The notes under the pieces are model-generated. The model ran no database searches and had not been told where the DNA came from. It saw nothing but the letters and a program-made list of their open reading frames with translations. This document shows, piece after piece, positions 1-9,381 of a stretch of 64,000 nucleotides of DNA. The position numbers were made by a program, and so were the translations under genes. The stretch's first letter is position 1. Every line of letters starts with the position of its first letter. Source of the DNA: Leisingera sp. SS27 (GTDB taxonomy: Bacteria; Pseudomonadota; Alphaproteobacteria; Rhodobacterales; Rhodobacteraceae); the NCBI RefSeq assembly GCF_028368855.1, contig NZ_JAQNCY010000001.1, positions 620,001 through 684,000 of the forward strand, read 5' to 3'.

Positions 1-26
1 AGCCGGCGCGCGGAGGGGGACAGGAC

Positions 27-1106
27 ATGACAGGCGTATTGCCCAGCCAAACCATTGAAATGATGCTGGAACGCGGAGAAATCACCGTCAGCACACCGCT
101 GGTGGAAGGCCAGGTGCAACCTGCCAGCCTCGACCTGCGTCTCGGCAGCGTGGCCTACCGGGTGCGAGCGTCTTTTCTGGCGGGCCAGAACCGCAGCGTT
201 TCCGACCGGCTGACAGAATTCGAGATGCACAGGATCGACCTGAGCAACGGCGCGGTTCTGGAAAAAGGCTGCGTCTATGTGGTGCCGCTGATGGAAGGGC
301 TGGCGCTGCCGCAGGATGTTTCTGCCGTCGCCAATGCCAAAAGCTCCACCGGGCGGCTGGACCTTCTGACCCGCACGATCACCGACGGCGGCGAGGAGTT
401 TGACCGTATCAAGCCCGGATACACCGGCCCGCTTTATGCCGAGATTTGCCCCCGCTCCTTCTCTGTGCTGGTACGCCCCGGCATGCGTCTGAACCAGATC
501 CGTTTCCGCACCGGCCAGGCTGTGCTGTCGGACGCCGAACTGAAGATGCTGCACGCAGGCTCTCCGCTGGTGGATGGCGAGGCGGTGATCGAGGACGGCC
601 TTGGCTTCTCCGTCGATCTGAAGCTGCCGGGCACCGATCTGGTCGGCTACCGCGCCAAGCCGCACACCGGCGTCATCGACCTGGACCGGATCGGCGAATA
701 CGACCCGCAGGAATACTGGGAAGAGGTGCGCACCAAGGATGGCCGCATCATCCTGGACCCCGGCGCGTTCTACATTCTGGTCAGCCGCGAGGCGGTGCAT
801 ATCCCGCCCGCCTATGCGGCGGAGATGGCCCCCTATCTGGCAATGGTCGGTGAATTCCGGGTGCATTACGCCGGTTTCTTCGATCCCGGCTTCGGCCATG
901 ACGCCGCCGGCGGCACCGGCTCGCGCGGGGTGCTGGAAGTGCGCTGCCACGAGGCACCCTTTGTGCTGGAGCACGGCCAAGTGGTCGGCCGCCTGGTCTA
1001 TGAGAGGATGGCCGAGGTGCCGGAACAGCTTTATGGCGCGGGCATTGCCTCCAACTACCAAGGCCAGGGTCTGAAGCTGTCGAAGCATTTCAAGACGCCG
1101 GAGTAA
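27..1106 (+). CDS. dcd: 2'-deoxycytidine 5'-triphosphate deaminase, double-length form
   Basis: Deaminates dCTP to dUTP, feeding dUMP and hence dTMP synthesis in the cytosol. The 359-residue protein is about twice the length of enterobacterial Dcd and matches the tandem-fold form typical of alphaproteobacteria. The family signature with the catalytic Ser-Ser-x-x-Arg pattern is seen near residues 104-110 (AKSSTGR). A second related fold, probably without catalytic residues, fills about residues 190-359. The start is supported by a GGAGGGGGA purine tract about 9 bases upstream, at the very edge of the window. It runs convergent to the AsnC-type regulator gene. Assignment to the Dcd family is firm; activity of each half is inferred. 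Confidence 0.9.
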   Translation: MTGVLPSQTIEMMLERGEITVSTPLVEGQVQPASLDLRLGSVAYRVRASFLAGQNRSVSDRLTEFEMHRIDLSNGAVLEKGCVYVVPLMEGLALPQDVSAVANAKSSTGRLDLLTRTITDGGEEFDRIKPGYTGPLYAEICPRSFSVLVRPGMRLNQIRFRTGQAVLSDAELKMLHAGSPLVDGEAVIEDGLGFSVDLKLPGTDLVGYRAKPHTGVIDLDRIGEYDPQEYWEEVRTKDGRIILDPGAFYILVSREAVHIPPAYAAEMAPYLAMVGEFRVHYAGFFDPGFGHDAAGGTGSRGVLEVRCHEAPFVLEHGQVVGRLVYERMAEVPEQLYGAGIASNYQGQGLKLSKHFKTPE

Positions 1107-1112
1107 CCATCT

Positions 1113-1158
1113 GCAGCTAAGGGCTGCGCCCGGCCTTCGGCCAGACGGAAGATCCGTC
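1113..1158. terminator. Cluster of three short stem-loops between convergent genes
   Basis: Three small inverted repeats lie side by side between two convergent genes: GCAGC/GCTGC, GGCC-TTC-GGCC and GACGGA-AGA-TCCGTC. No T-tract follows on either strand, so this is at most a weak or factor-assisted bidirectional terminator. The position between facing stop codons is the main argument. Confidence 0.4.
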
Positions 1159-1172
1159 ACTTCACCGCGCCC

Positions 1173-1706
1173 TCAACGCTTGATATACAGTTCCTCCTCC
1201 AGTTCCGCGCTGACGCCGGCCTGCACAGTGCGCTCCAGATGCGTGGAAAGCGTCATATAGGTGCGGGTGCCGCGCACCCCTTCTACGTCGTAGATGCGGG
1301 CCAAGAGCCCCTCCAGCGCATGCGGCGAGGCCACCCGCACCTTGAGGATCAGGCAGGTGTCGCCGGTGGCAGTGTGGATTTCCTCCACTTCCGGCCAGGC
1401 TTCCAGCGACATGAGTTCCGCCGTCTTGCCCCAGCCGACCGTGTCCACATGGATGAAGGCCAGCATCGGCTTGCCTACCGCCGGCCCGTCCAGCTGCGCC
1501 ACCGTCGCCCGGATCGCGCCGGAAGCTCTGAGCCGTTTTACCCGCTCATGCACCGCGGGCGCCGACAGACCCGCCACCTGCCCGATGGCAGCATAGGACA
1601 AAGTCGCATCGACGCTCAGCGCGCCTAATATCTTTCGGTCCAACGCGTCCAGAGCACGGGAGGACCCGCCGTTTCTCCGAACCTCATCTGTTTTTTCCCT
1701 GACCAT
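1173..1706 (-). CDS. Lrp/AsnC family transcriptional regulator
   Basis: A feast/famine-type DNA-binding regulator of about 177 residues. An N-terminal helix-turn-helix (about residues 20-65, with LSAPAVHERVKRL as the recognition helix region) is followed by a RAM ligand-binding domain (about 85-165, with the typical GDTCLILKV strand). The gene is divergent from an MFS exporter with about 70 bases between starts, so the exporter is the obvious regulatory target; AsnC/Lrp proteins often control an adjacent amino-acid efflux gene. The start at 1706 is chosen because GAAGGG lies upstream; an in-frame ATG at 1733 is an alternative that adds nine residues. Confidence 0.9.
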   Translation of the reverse strand: MVREKTDEVRRNGGSSRALDALDRKILGALSVDATLSYAAIGQVAGLSAPAVHERVKRLRASGAIRATVAQLDGPAVGKPMLAFIHVDTVGWGKTAELMSLEAWPEVEEIHTATGDTCLILKVRVASPHALEGLLARIYDVEGVRGTRTYMTLSTHLERTVQAGVSAELEEELYIKR

Positions 1707-1777
1707 TTTCGCCCGCCCTTCACAGAACACCATTCAGCACTTAGCAAAGATACCTGAACATTCTTCAAGGTAAACCC

Positions 1778-2932
1778 ATGCGAACCCCGATTCTGATCCT
1801 GATGAGTGCAATTGGCGTGATTGGTGCCAACTCGCTGCTGCTGTCGCCAGTGGTCACGGCCGTCAGCCAAACCCTGAATGCCACCACCGCAGAGGTGATG
1901 CTGGCCGCCAGCACCTATGGGCTTGGGGTCGCCGCTGCAGCCTTGCTGCTGGCACCGCTGGGGGACCGGATCGGCGCCGGGCGGCTGATGCGCGCGGCAC
2001 TCCTGCTGCTGGGGGCCGGGCTGGGCGCCAGTGCCGCGGCGCCGGATGTCTGGACACTGATGGCCGCGCAGGCGCTCTGCGGGCTGGCGGCCGGAGCCTC
2101 CCTGCCCTCGATCTACACGCTGGCAATGGTGATTGCCCCCAAGGGACGCGAGGCGCGGGTGCTGGGCTATGTGCTGGCGGGCTGGACGGTGTCGATGGTG
2201 CTGGGTGTCAGCGTCAGCGCCTGGGCCACCGATCTCGCGGGCTGGCGCGCGGTCTATGGCGCGCTGGCGGCGGCGGCGCTGCTGCTGTGGGCCGCCTCTG
2301 CTTCGCTGCGCGCGGCAGGCAGCCCCAGCGGCCAGGCGACCTCGCCGCTGACCGCGCTGCGGGTACCGGGGATTTTCCGCGGCCTGGCGGCAACCGCGCT
2401 GCTGATGATGGGCTTTTACAGCAGCTATTTCTTCACTGGAGCCCATATCACCCAAGCACTTGGCCTCAGCACCACGCAGGCGGGTCTGTTACCGCTGTTC
2501 TACGGTATCGGCTTTGGCCTCGCGGTGCTGCTGGATCCGCTCTTGGACCGGCTGGGACTGGCCCGCGCCACGGCGCCGGTGCTGCTGGCGGTCACAGCCA
2601 GCTACCTGCTGATGCTGGCGGTTGCGCCGGAATACCTGCTGCTGCTGGGGGCTGCCCTGATCTGGGGCGTGTTCCAGCATCTTGCCCTCAACCTGCTGGT
2701 GGCGCGGCTTACGGCGCTGGAGCCTGCGCAGCGCGGTGCCATCATGGGCCTTTACAGCACCGTCACTTACCTCTGTGTGTTTGCAGCGCCCTTTGCGGGC
2801 GGTCTGCTGTTCACTGCCTGGGGCCTCGCAGGCTGCCTGATGCTGTCAGCACTGCTGGCGCTCAGCGGCGCGGCGGAGGCGCTTGGCCTCCGGCACAAGC
2901 CCGGCGCACTGCCCGCCGGTTCCGCTACTTGA
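1778..2932 (+). CDS. MFS transporter (putative small-molecule exporter)
   Basis: A 384-residue major facilitator with about twelve hydrophobic segments and a short cytoplasmic loop near the middle. The loop after TM2 carries the MFS motif A remnant (APLGDRIGAGRLMRA). Overall character is that of arabinose-efflux-type permeases (drug:H+ antiporter group 1). A start at 1778 has AAGG about 7 bases upstream. It is divergent from the AsnC-type regulator, which suggests ligand-induced export. Substrate cannot be read from the sequence. Its 3' end overlaps the stop of the small opposite-strand gene by 8 bases. Confidence 0.88.
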   Translation: MRTPILILMSAIGVIGANSLLLSPVVTAVSQTLNATTAEVMLAASTYGLGVAAAALLLAPLGDRIGAGRLMRAALLLLGAGLGASAAAPDVWTLMAAQALCGLAAGASLPSIYTLAMVIAPKGREARVLGYVLAGWTVSMVLGVSVSAWATDLAGWRAVYGALAAAALLLWAASASLRAAGSPSGQATSPLTALRVPGIFRGLAATALLMMGFYSSYFFTGAHITQALGLSTTQAGLLPLFYGIGFGLAVLLDPLLDRLGLARATAPVLLAVTASYLLMLAVAPEYLLLLGAALIWGVFQHLALNLLVARLTALEPAQRGAIMGLYSTVTYLCVFAAPFAGGLLFTAWGLAGCLMLSALLALSGAAEALGLRHKPGALPAGSAT

Positions 2933-3122
2933 CCTTGGGAATGCGTGACCTTGCATTGCGGAATTTGCGCTGCGGGCTGGGGCCAGGTCCGAACCCCGGT
3001 GCCGGCCCCTTGCTCTTGCCCAGGCGCTGCGCACCGTGTTGCGCAGCGCGGCGCAGCCCGGCATTGACCGCGCGGCCGATCAGGCGGCGCAGCACCATGC
3101 GGATGATCCAGTTTGCGTTCAT
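2925..3122 (-). CDS. Small basic hypothetical protein, 65 aa
   Basis: A short, Arg/Lys-rich protein with a hydrophobic-amphipathic N-terminal stretch (MNANWIIRMVLRRLIGRA) and a Pro/Gly/Arg-rich tail. An AGAGGAC ribosome-binding sequence sits just upstream of the ATG, which is the main reason for accepting it. It overlaps the end of the MFS gene by 8 bases tail to tail. It may be downstream in the scpB transcription unit (81 bases after the scpB stop). Function is unknown; the amphipathic, arginine-rich N-terminus would suit membrane or nucleic-acid association, but that is speculation. Confidence 0.6.
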   Translation of the reverse strand: MNANWIIRMVLRRLIGRAVNAGLRRAAQHGAQRLGKSKGPAPGFGPGPSPQRKFRNARSRIPKVK

Positions 3123-3203
3123 GGCTTCAGTCCTCTGCCTAGCCTTGCGGGCATCTTAGAAAACCAATGCGGCAATTTCCGGGCGTACTGTGTCGCGCAG
3201 GCG

Positions 3204-3881
3204 TCACTCCTCGAACAGTTCCGCCTGTTCTTCTGCCTCGTCGTCCTCGTCGCCGCCCTGACCCAGCGGCAGGCTGCCCGGCGGCGGCCGGTTTTCCAAG
3301 AGACCCGCGGCACGCAGCTCCTTGAGCCCCGGCAGGTCGCGGGCGCTTTCGAGGCCGAAATGGTCCAGGAAATCCGGCGTCACCACAAAGGTCACCGGGC
3401 GGCCCGGGGTCATCCGGCGGCGGCCCAGGCGGATCCAGTCCATCTCCATCAGCTGATCGATGGTGCCGCGCGACACTGAAACACCGCGGATTTCCTCGAT
3501 CTCCGCCCGGGTCACCGGCTGGTGATAGGCGACAATGGCCAGGGTCTCGATGGCGGCACGGCTCAGCTTGCGCAGCTCGGTGGTTTCCTTCTGCATCAGG
3601 AAGCCGAGGTCCGGCGCGGTGCGGATCGCCCAGGCATCGCCCAGCCGCACCACCCGCACCCCGCGCCCCTCATAGCGCTTGCGCAGATGCTCCAGCGCCT
3701 CGCGCGGGTTGCAGCCGGGCGGCATGCGGCCCTCAAGGTCGCGCAAGGTAACAGGCTCTGCGCTTGCGAACAGCACCGCCTCCACCATCCGCTCCTGCTC
3801 TGCCATCGGCGGCGCGTCAAACAGGGTGTCATTCTCGGTCCGGCCAGAGCTGCTGGCCGCATCCATGATCTGATCTTCCAT
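3204..3881 (-). CDS. scpB: SMC-ScpAB complex subunit ScpB
   Basis: Kleisin-interacting winged-helix protein of the bacterial condensin complex, needed with SMC and ScpA for chromosome compaction and segregation. The 225-residue protein contains two winged-helix domains: the first from about residue 28 (MVEAVLFASAEPVTLRDLE) and the second from about 115 (IVAYHQPVTRAEIEEIRG), both characteristic of ScpB, followed by an acidic tail (GGDEDDEAEEQAELFEE). It is translationally coupled to scpA: the scpA stop and scpB start share one base (TGATG). The order nagZ-scpA-scpB is commonly conserved in alphaproteobacteria. Confidence 0.95.
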   Translation of the reverse strand: MEDQIMDAASSSGRTENDTLFDAPPMAEQERMVEAVLFASAEPVTLRDLEGRMPPGCNPREALEHLRKRYEGRGVRVVRLGDAWAIRTAPDLGFLMQKETTELRKLSRAAIETLAIVAYHQPVTRAEIEEIRGVSVSRGTIDQLMEMDWIRLGRRRMTPGRPVTFVVTPDFLDHFGLESARDLPGLKELRAAGLLENRPPPGSLPLGQGGDEDDEAEEQAELFEE

Positions 3882-4675
3882 CAGGTATCCTCGTCGAGGC
3901 TGCGCAGCTGAATCGGCGCAAATGTTTCGCTCTGGCGCAGCTCAGCCTTGCCTTCCTTGACCAGTTGCAGCGAGGCGGCAAAGGTCGCCGCGGTGGCTGA
4001 GCGCCGCTTTACGGGGTCGCTGTGCCAGCCGTCCGGCAGATAGCTGATCAGGTCGGTCCAGTCGCCGGTGAAGCCCAGGAGATGCCGCATCCGGTCCAGC
4101 GCCTCCTCCATGGTGAAGACCGAGTCGCGGTCCATCACGAAGGGGCGGAAATCCTCCTTGGTGCGGATGCGGGCATAGGCCTGCATCAGATCCAGAAGGT
4201 TGGCGGTATAGGTCACGGTCTTGATGCGGGCGACGCTTTCTTCCTCGCCGCGGCCAAAGAAGTCGCGGCCCAGCCGGTCGCGCCCCATCAGCCGTGCGGC
4301 AGCGTCGCGCATCGCCTGGAGGCGTTCCAGCTGGAATGCCAGGTGGGCGGCCAGTTCTTCGCCTGACGGGCCTTCTTCCTCGGGGTCCGGCGGCAGCAGC
4401 AGGCGGGATTTCAGAAACGCCAGCCAGGCCGCCATCACCAGATAGTCGGCCGCCAGCTCGATCCGCAGCTCCTTGGCCTTCTCGACAAAAGCCAGGTACT
4501 GCTTTGCCAGCTCCAGAACGGAGATCTTGCGCAAATCGACTTTCTGCGTGCGCGACAGGGTCAGCAGCAGATCGAGCGGGCCTTCGAACCCGTCCACGTC
4601 GACGATCAAGGCCTCGGCCGCCAGCCGTTCCTCTACGCTCGTGTCCGCCTCTGAAAAGAGTGTCTGCTCAGCCAT
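3881..4675 (-). CDS. scpA: SMC-ScpAB complex kleisin subunit ScpA
   Basis: Kleisin bridging the SMC heads in chromosome condensation. The 264-residue product has the N-terminal hallmark VDGFEGPLDLLLTLSRTQKV and the following helical region that contacts the SMC neck (DLRKISVLELAKQYL), with a C-terminal winged helix that binds the SMC cap. The start at 4675 is preferred because it overlaps the nagZ stop by 8 bases (ATGGCTGA), as expected in a coupled operon; an upstream in-frame start at 4702 would bury it deeper in nagZ. Confidence 0.95.
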   Translation of the reverse strand: MAEQTLFSEADTSVEERLAAEALIVDVDGFEGPLDLLLTLSRTQKVDLRKISVLELAKQYLAFVEKAKELRIELAADYLVMAAWLAFLKSRLLLPPDPEEEGPSGEELAAHLAFQLERLQAMRDAAARLMGRDRLGRDFFGRGEEESVARIKTVTYTANLLDLMQAYARIRTKEDFRPFVMDRDSVFTMEEALDRMRHLLGFTGDWTDLISYLPDGWHSDPVKRRSATAATFAASLQLVKEGKAELRQSETFAPIQLRSLDEDT

Positions 4676-5672
4676 ACACCTGCCCGCCCATGAGGGCGGC
4701 AAGTTCTCTTTCAGCGCTCATAATGTCAAGGGGAACGGGCGCGCGCCGGGCCTCCAAAGCCCGGTCTGCGCGGGTCTGTGCCGCCGTGCCCATGGTGCCG
4801 GCAGCCTCAGCCACGGCGATGCGTTCCTCAAGCGAAGCATTGCACAGCAGGACGACATCACAGCCTGCCTCGATCGAGGCGCGGGCGTTGTCCGCCAGCG
4901 ATCCCTGCAGCGCCTTCATCGAGATATCGTCGGTCATGATCAGCCCGTCAAAGCCGATGCGTTCCCGGATCAGCCGCATCATCACCGGCGATGTGGTGGC
5001 GGGCTGGTCGTCATAGGCGTCATAGACCAGATGCGCGGTCATCCCCAGCGGCAGGTCGTTGAGCGCTGTAAAGGCGGCAAAATCGCTGTCCTCCAGCGTC
5101 TCCGGGTGGCTGGCCACATGCGGCAGGTCCAGATGGCTGTCCGCGGTGGCGCGGCCATGGCCCGGGATATGTTTCAGAACCGGCAGCACGCCGCCGTCCA
5201 GATGCGCGGTGGCCACTGCGCGGGCAATCCGCGCCACCGTGGCGGCGCTGGTGCCATAGCAGCGGTTGCGCAGGAATTCGTGGGTCTCGGCAAAAGCAAT
5301 ATCAGCAATCGGAGCGCAGTTGCTGTCGATGCCCAGCCCGTGCAGCTCATGCGCGATCAGACGGTAGCGCAGGTACATCGCCCGAACGGCATCTTCTCCG
5401 GCCAGCTGCACATGCTCCAGCGGCGGATGCCAGTTGCGCGCCAAGGGTTTGCGCAGCCGCTGCACCCGGCCGCCCTCCTGGTCGATGGTGATCGGGCAGT
5501 TTCGGCCCACCGCCTCGCGGAAGTCACTGCACAGGGCCTGGATCTGCTCGACATCTTCCAGGTTGCGGGCAAACAGAATGAAGCCGAACGGATCCGCGTC
5601 GCGAAAAAACGCCTTTTCATCCGCTGTCAGCCGCAGGCCCTCTGCGTCCAGAATGGTGGCTCCGTAGGTCAT
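4668..5672 (-). CDS. nagZ: beta-N-acetylhexosaminidase, glycoside hydrolase family 3
   Basis: Cytosolic cell-wall recycling enzyme removing GlcNAc from 1,6-anhydro-muropeptides. The 334-residue protein has the GH3 NagZ signatures: the substrate/acid-base loop KHIPGHGRATADSH and the nucleophile motif MTDDISM. The start at 5672 is chosen because an exact AGGAGG lies 5 bases upstream (5678-5683) and the product begins at the expected TIM-barrel entry; an ATG at 5756 would add 28 atypical residues. It heads the nagZ-scpA-scpB operon, with the SPOR protein gene 126 bases upstream in the same direction. Confidence 0.95.
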   Translation of the reverse strand: MTYGATILDAEGLRLTADEKAFFRDADPFGFILFARNLEDVEQIQALCSDFREAVGRNCPITIDQEGGRVQRLRKPLARNWHPPLEHVQLAGEDAVRAMYLRYRLIAHELHGLGIDSNCAPIADIAFAETHEFLRNRCYGTSAATVARIARAVATAHLDGGVLPVLKHIPGHGRATADSHLDLPHVASHPETLEDSDFAAFTALNDLPLGMTAHLVYDAYDDQPATTSPVMMRLIRERIGFDGLIMTDDISMKALQGSLADNARASIEAGCDVVLLCNASLEERIAVAEAAGTMGTAAQTRADRALEARRAPVPLDIMSAERELAALMGGQVYG

Positions 5673-5798
5673 GAGTGCCTCCTGCTGCGTCCTCCAAGGA
5701 ACAAAGGCACCTGTCTCAGGATGCCGCCAGCCCGCCGGGGAGGAACCGGCGGGCATTGCCCGGAATTTCCGGGCAAAAGAAGTATTTCATTCAGATCA

Positions 5799-7013
5799 TT
5801 ACCGGGTGGTTACTGGAATGCAATCCGCATTGCCGGCCACCAGCGCCGAACAGAACCGGCGCGCGTCGGACAGCCCGTCGAATCCCATTGCCCGCAACCG
5901 GTAGAATGTCCGCCCGCCGCTTTCGGCGCGCTGGATCACCCGCTGTTTGGCTTCCAGATACTCCGGGAATCGGGCGCTGATGCGGTCCCATTCCGCGCGT
6001 GCGACCTCCGGGCTTTCATAGGCGCCCAGCTGCGCCAGGCGGGTGCCGGCGGCCAGGGTTGCCGGGTCCACATCCACGGTTCCGGCACGCGCTGCCGGTG
6101 CGGCTGCGGCCGGAGCGGGGCTGAACCGTGCGGGGCGGGCCGAGGGCCGCAGCGAGATCTTGACGCCGGGCGCATTCAGCACCGCCGGAGAAGCAGCGGC
6201 GGCAGCCAGTGCCGGCTGCAGCGGTTCCGGCTGCACGATCGCCGGGGCTGCTGCCGAGGCGGGGACCGCAGCGGAAACATCCTCGGCTTCGCGCGCAAGC
6301 TCAGCCACCAGCGCATCGATATCGCCATTCTGGAACGAGGCCACCGCTTCGTCGCTGACATTGGTTGAGGCACCCGGGGCAGAAGGAAGCTCAGGCTCAG
6401 CCGGGACAGCAGGCAATTCCGCAGCCGGCGCGGCTTCGGCTGCCAGTTCCGGCAGCGGCTTGTCGTCTTCTGTCAGTTGAATTGCAGCGGGCGCCAGGGT
6501 CAGACGGTCTGCGGGGGCCTCGGCGCTGCCGCTGGCCGCCACCGCGTTCACCGCCAGCCCCTGATGGTCTGCCTGGCTGCCGCCCGGGTTTGCCGGCTGT
6601 TCGCGCATCGGGCCTTCGGCGGCACGCACCACAGGCACGCCGCTCACGTCGCGCATCACCAGCTTGTAGCCCCAGAAACCGACACCTGCGACCAGCGCGA
6701 TGGAGGCCACCGCGCCCAGGATGCTCAGGCTCTTGGAGAACCGTGCCCGCAGGCCCGCGGGCGCTGCGGCATAGGCTGCATAGTCATCTGCGCCGCAGCC
6801 CTGCTCCTCCGGCTGATAACCATAGGCCGGATCTTCATAGCCGCAAGACGGTTCTGCGCCGGGCCCGGCATACTGCTGGCCACCGTATTGCTGCCCTGCA
6901 TAGGGCTGATCGGAGTGCTGCTGCCCGTAGGAGCTGCCGGCCGCAGCGTCCTGCTGCCGGCCATCACCCTGAGAATAGGCGTGGCCGTGGCCCGCCTGCG
7001 CAAAATACGCCAT
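5799..7013 (-). CDS. SPOR domain-containing cell-envelope protein
   Basis: A bitopic inner-membrane protein of about 404 residues predicted to bind denuded septal peptidoglycan. Layout: a low-complexity cytoplasmic N-terminus rich in Gln, Tyr and Gly (about residues 20-75, with repeated QQYGG/QQYAG), one membrane helix at about 94-118, a long Ala/Pro/Glu-rich periplasmic linker, and a C-terminal SPOR domain (about 325-404) ending in the paired-strand pattern YRLRAMGFDGLSDARRFC. The ATG at 7013 has GAGG upstream. It lies between argS and nagZ and probably works in division with that operon. The Q/Y/G-rich tail is a feature I would associate with interaction or condensation, by inference only. 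Confidence 0.88.
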   Translation of the reverse strand: MAYFAQAGHGHAYSQGDGRQQDAAAGSSYGQQHSDQPYAGQQYGGQQYAGPGAEPSCGYEDPAYGYQPEEQGCGADDYAAYAAAPAGLRARFSKSLSILGAVASIALVAGVGFWGYKLVMRDVSGVPVVRAAEGPMREQPANPGGSQADHQGLAVNAVAASGSAEAPADRLTLAPAAIQLTEDDKPLPELAAEAAPAAELPAVPAEPELPSAPGASTNVSDEAVASFQNGDIDALVAELAREAEDVSAAVPASAAAPAIVQPEPLQPALAAAAASPAVLNAPGVKISLRPSARPARFSPAPAAAAPAARAGTVDVDPATLAAGTRLAQLGAYESPEVARAEWDRISARFPEYLEAKQRVIQRAESGGRTFYRLRAMGFDGLSDARRFCSALVAGNADCIPVTTR

Positions 7014-7132
7014 TGTCCGCCTCACTGCCCGGGTGGCGGCGCCGTCTGTGGCACCGCATTCCCAGATCTCTTGAACTGCCTCGTTCCGGCGGAATGCGCG
7101 ATTTATATCCGCAAGGGCGTGCGCCCCTTTGG

Positions 7133-8878
7133 TTATCGCATCTCTTCTGCCGGTTTGACGCCAAGAATACCAAGACCTGCGGAAATGACAACGGAAACGG
7201 CCCGGGCCAGTGCCAAATTCGCATGTGTTGCCGATTGGCTGCTCTCGTTAACGAAACGTAAACCTTCGTTCGACTTGCCCAGATGATACAGCCCGTGCAG
7301 CTCGGACGCGAGGTCGTAGAGATAGAAGGCCACCCGGTGCGGCTCATGGGTGCGGGCGGCGATTTCCACCTGGCGCGGCCATTCGGCCAGCTTCTTTGCC
7401 ACCGCCAGCTGCGCCGGATCGGCGATCAAGCTGAGGTCGGCAGCGTTCAGGGTGGCGTCATCCGCGGCGATCCCCTGTTCATTTGCCTTGCGCAGGGTCG
7501 AACAGATTCGCGCATTGGCGTATTGCACATAGAACACCGGGTTGTCCTTGGACTGCTCCAGCGCCTTGTCGAGATCGAAGTCGAAGCCCTGGTCGTTCTT
7601 GCGCGTGAGCAGCATGAAGCGGGTCACGTCCGCGCCGACAGCATCAACCACATCGCGCAGGGTAACAAAGGTCCCTGCCCGCTTGGACATCTTGAATTCC
7701 TGGCCGTCCTTGAACAGCTTCACCAGCTGGCACAGCTTGATGTCCAGCGGCACCTTGCCGTCGGACAGTGCCGACACCGCCGCCTTCATCCGTTTGACAT
7801 AGCCGCCGTGGTCGGCGCCGAAAATGTCGATCAGCTCGTCAAAGCCGCGCTCCACCTTGTCATAGTGATAGGCGATATCGGGCGCGAAATAGGTCCAGGA
7901 GCCGTCGGATTTCTTCACCGCCCGGTCCACGTCATCGCCGTGATCGGTGGATTTGAACAGGGTCTGCTCGCGCGGCTCCCAATCGTCGGGCTTCTTGCCC
8001 TTCGGCGGCTCCAGCACGCCCTGGTAGATCAGGCCCTTGGATTCCAGGCTGGCCAGCGCCGCCTCGATCTTGCCGGTGCCATAGAGCGATTTCTCGGAAT
8101 AGAACTTGTCCATCTTGATGCCGAGCTGGGCCAGATCCTCGCGGATCAGCGCCATCATCGCGTCGGTGGAGAATTCACGCACCTCGGCCAGCCAGACGTC
8201 CTCGCCCTTGCCGACATAGGCATCGCCCACCTTGTCCTTCAGCGCCTGCCCGACGGGAACCAGGTAGTCGCCCGGGTAGGTGCCGTCGGCAAAGGCCACT
8301 TCCTGCCCGTGTGCCTCCAGGTAGCGCAGGTAGACAGAGCGCGCCAGCACATCGACCTGGCCGCCGCCGTCGTTGATGTAGTATTCGCGAGTGACGTCAT
8401 AGCCGGCATAGGCCAAGAGGGCCGCCAGCGCGTCGCCAAACACCGCACCGCGGGTGTGGCCGACGTGCAGCGGGCCGGTCGGGTTGGCGGAGACATATTC
8501 GACGTTCACGCGCTTGTCCGCGCCCATGTCCGAACGGCCGAAATCCGTGCCTGCGTCCAGGACCGATTTCAGAACGCCCTGCCAGATGCCAGGCGCCAGC
8601 CGCAGGTTCAGGAAGCCGGGGCCTGCAACCTCAGCGCTGGTGATCCGTTCATCAGCGGCCAGCTTGGCCGCCAGCGCCTCGGCAATGTCGCGCGGCTTCA
8701 TCTTGGCGGGCTTGGCCAGCACCATCGCCGCATTGGTCGCCATGTCGCCATGGGCGGCATCGCGCGGCGGCTCAACTGCCACATTGGCAAAATCGAGCCC
8801 CTCGGGCAGCGCGCCCTCACCGGTCATGGCGGTCAGGCTGTCAATCACAAGCGTGCGGATATCGGTAAAGAGGTTCAT
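7133..8878 (-). CDS. argS: Arginyl-tRNA synthetase
   Basis: Class Ia synthetase charging tRNA-Arg. The 581-residue protein has the N-terminal additional domain, the HIGH-equivalent HVGH in [16 protein letters not shown] (about residues 130-146), a KMSKS-equivalent KMSKRAG (about residue 395) and the C-terminal helical anticodon-binding domain. Length is normal. The SPOR protein gene follows 119 bases downstream, and an inverted-repeat cluster lies upstream between it and the YciI genes. The ribosome-binding sequence is weak (GGGACG). Confidence 0.97.
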   Translation of the reverse strand: MNLFTDIRTLVIDSLTAMTGEGALPEGLDFANVAVEPPRDAAHGDMATNAAMVLAKPAKMKPRDIAEALAAKLAADERITSAEVAGPGFLNLRLAPGIWQGVLKSVLDAGTDFGRSDMGADKRVNVEYVSANPTGPLHVGHTRGAVFGDALAALLAYAGYDVTREYYINDGGGQVDVLARSVYLRYLEAHGQEVAFADGTYPGDYLVPVGQALKDKVGDAYVGKGEDVWLAEVREFSTDAMMALIREDLAQLGIKMDKFYSEKSLYGTGKIEAALASLESKGLIYQGVLEPPKGKKPDDWEPREQTLFKSTDHGDDVDRAVKKSDGSWTYFAPDIAYHYDKVERGFDELIDIFGADHGGYVKRMKAAVSALSDGKVPLDIKLCQLVKLFKDGQEFKMSKRAGTFVTLRDVVDAVGADVTRFMLLTRKNDQGFDFDLDKALEQSKDNPVFYVQYANARICSTLRKANEQGIAADDATLNAADLSLIADPAQLAVAKKLAEWPRQVEIAARTHEPHRVAFYLYDLASELHGLYHLGKSNEGLRFVNESSQSATHANLALARAVSVVISAGLGILGVKPAEEMR

Positions 8879-8974
8879 GTCTGGCGTCCCAACTGTTCAG
8901 CACTGCGGATACCGGGGGCCAGAGGCAGGGTCAACAGCATTGCAGGGGCAGCCGCTGGCCGCGGGAGCAACCCA

Positions 8975-9035
8975 CCGGAAAATTCGAATTCTCCGGCCAA
9001 TTTTCTTGATCAAGAAAATTGCGCCGCCGCCACGG
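8975..9035. repeat. Intergenic inverted-repeat cluster (three adjacent palindromes)
   Basis: Three palindromes lie end to end in the argS-yciI gap: an imperfect 22-bp one at 8975-8996 (core AATTCGAATT flanked by CCGGA/TCCGG), a perfect 24-bp palindrome at 8998-9021 with half-site CAATTTTCTTGA, and GCGCC-GCCAC-GGCGC at 9021-9035. The perfect AT-rich palindrome next to a GCGCC/GGCGC stem recurs, in different sequence, elsewhere in the window. It lies upstream of argS and downstream of the YciI gene on the minus strand, so it could end one transcript or sit in the leader of the next. Confidence 0.75.
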
Positions 9036-9042
9036 CGCCGGC

Positions 9043-9381
9043 TCAAAGAACCGCGGTGCGGTCTTCCAGGATCTTGCCCCAGGTGAAAATCTCATAGGAC
9101 CGGAAAGCAGGCACGTAAAACGGGTCGCCATGGATCAGATGCTCCACCTCGATCCGGTCCTCGGCTTCGACAATCCACAATGCGCCGCAGAAATCGCCAT
9201 CCGTGTCCGGTTTCAGCCCGCCGCCGATGCGCAGCTCCGGGTGATCCTCGACATAGGCCACATGGGCATCGCGACGGGCTTTATCGGCGCGGATATCCAT
9301 CATCGCAGGCGCATCGCGGAACATCACCGCCCAGCGGGTCAGTGCGGGTGCGGATTTGCGGGCTTCAATTGCGGCGGTCAT
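9043..9381 (-). CDS. YciI-like protein, second of a tandem pair
   Basis: A 112-residue ferredoxin-like fold protein of the YCII family (small proteins of mostly unknown function, some acting as dehydrochlorinase-like or chlorite-related enzymes). The characteristic His/Asp region is seen in RRDAHVAYVEDHPELRIGGG and the C-terminal FYVPAFRSYEIFTWG. It overlaps the upstream YciI gene by ATGA (9378-9381), so the two are translationally coupled. The two products are clearly paralogous along their length, which points to a tandem duplication and perhaps a heterodimer. Confidence 0.85.
   Translation of the reverse strand: MTAAIEARKSAPALTRWAVMFRDAPAMMDIRADKARRDAHVAYVEDHPELRIGGGLKPDTDGDFCGALWIVEAEDRIEVEHLIHGDPFYVPAFRSYEIFTWGKILEDRTAVL

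Noticed and set aside
4473-6368. A 631-codon open frame on the plus strand
   Set aside because: It is antisense to scpA, nagZ and the SPOR gene, which carry clear family motifs. High GC leaves long open frames on the opposite strand.
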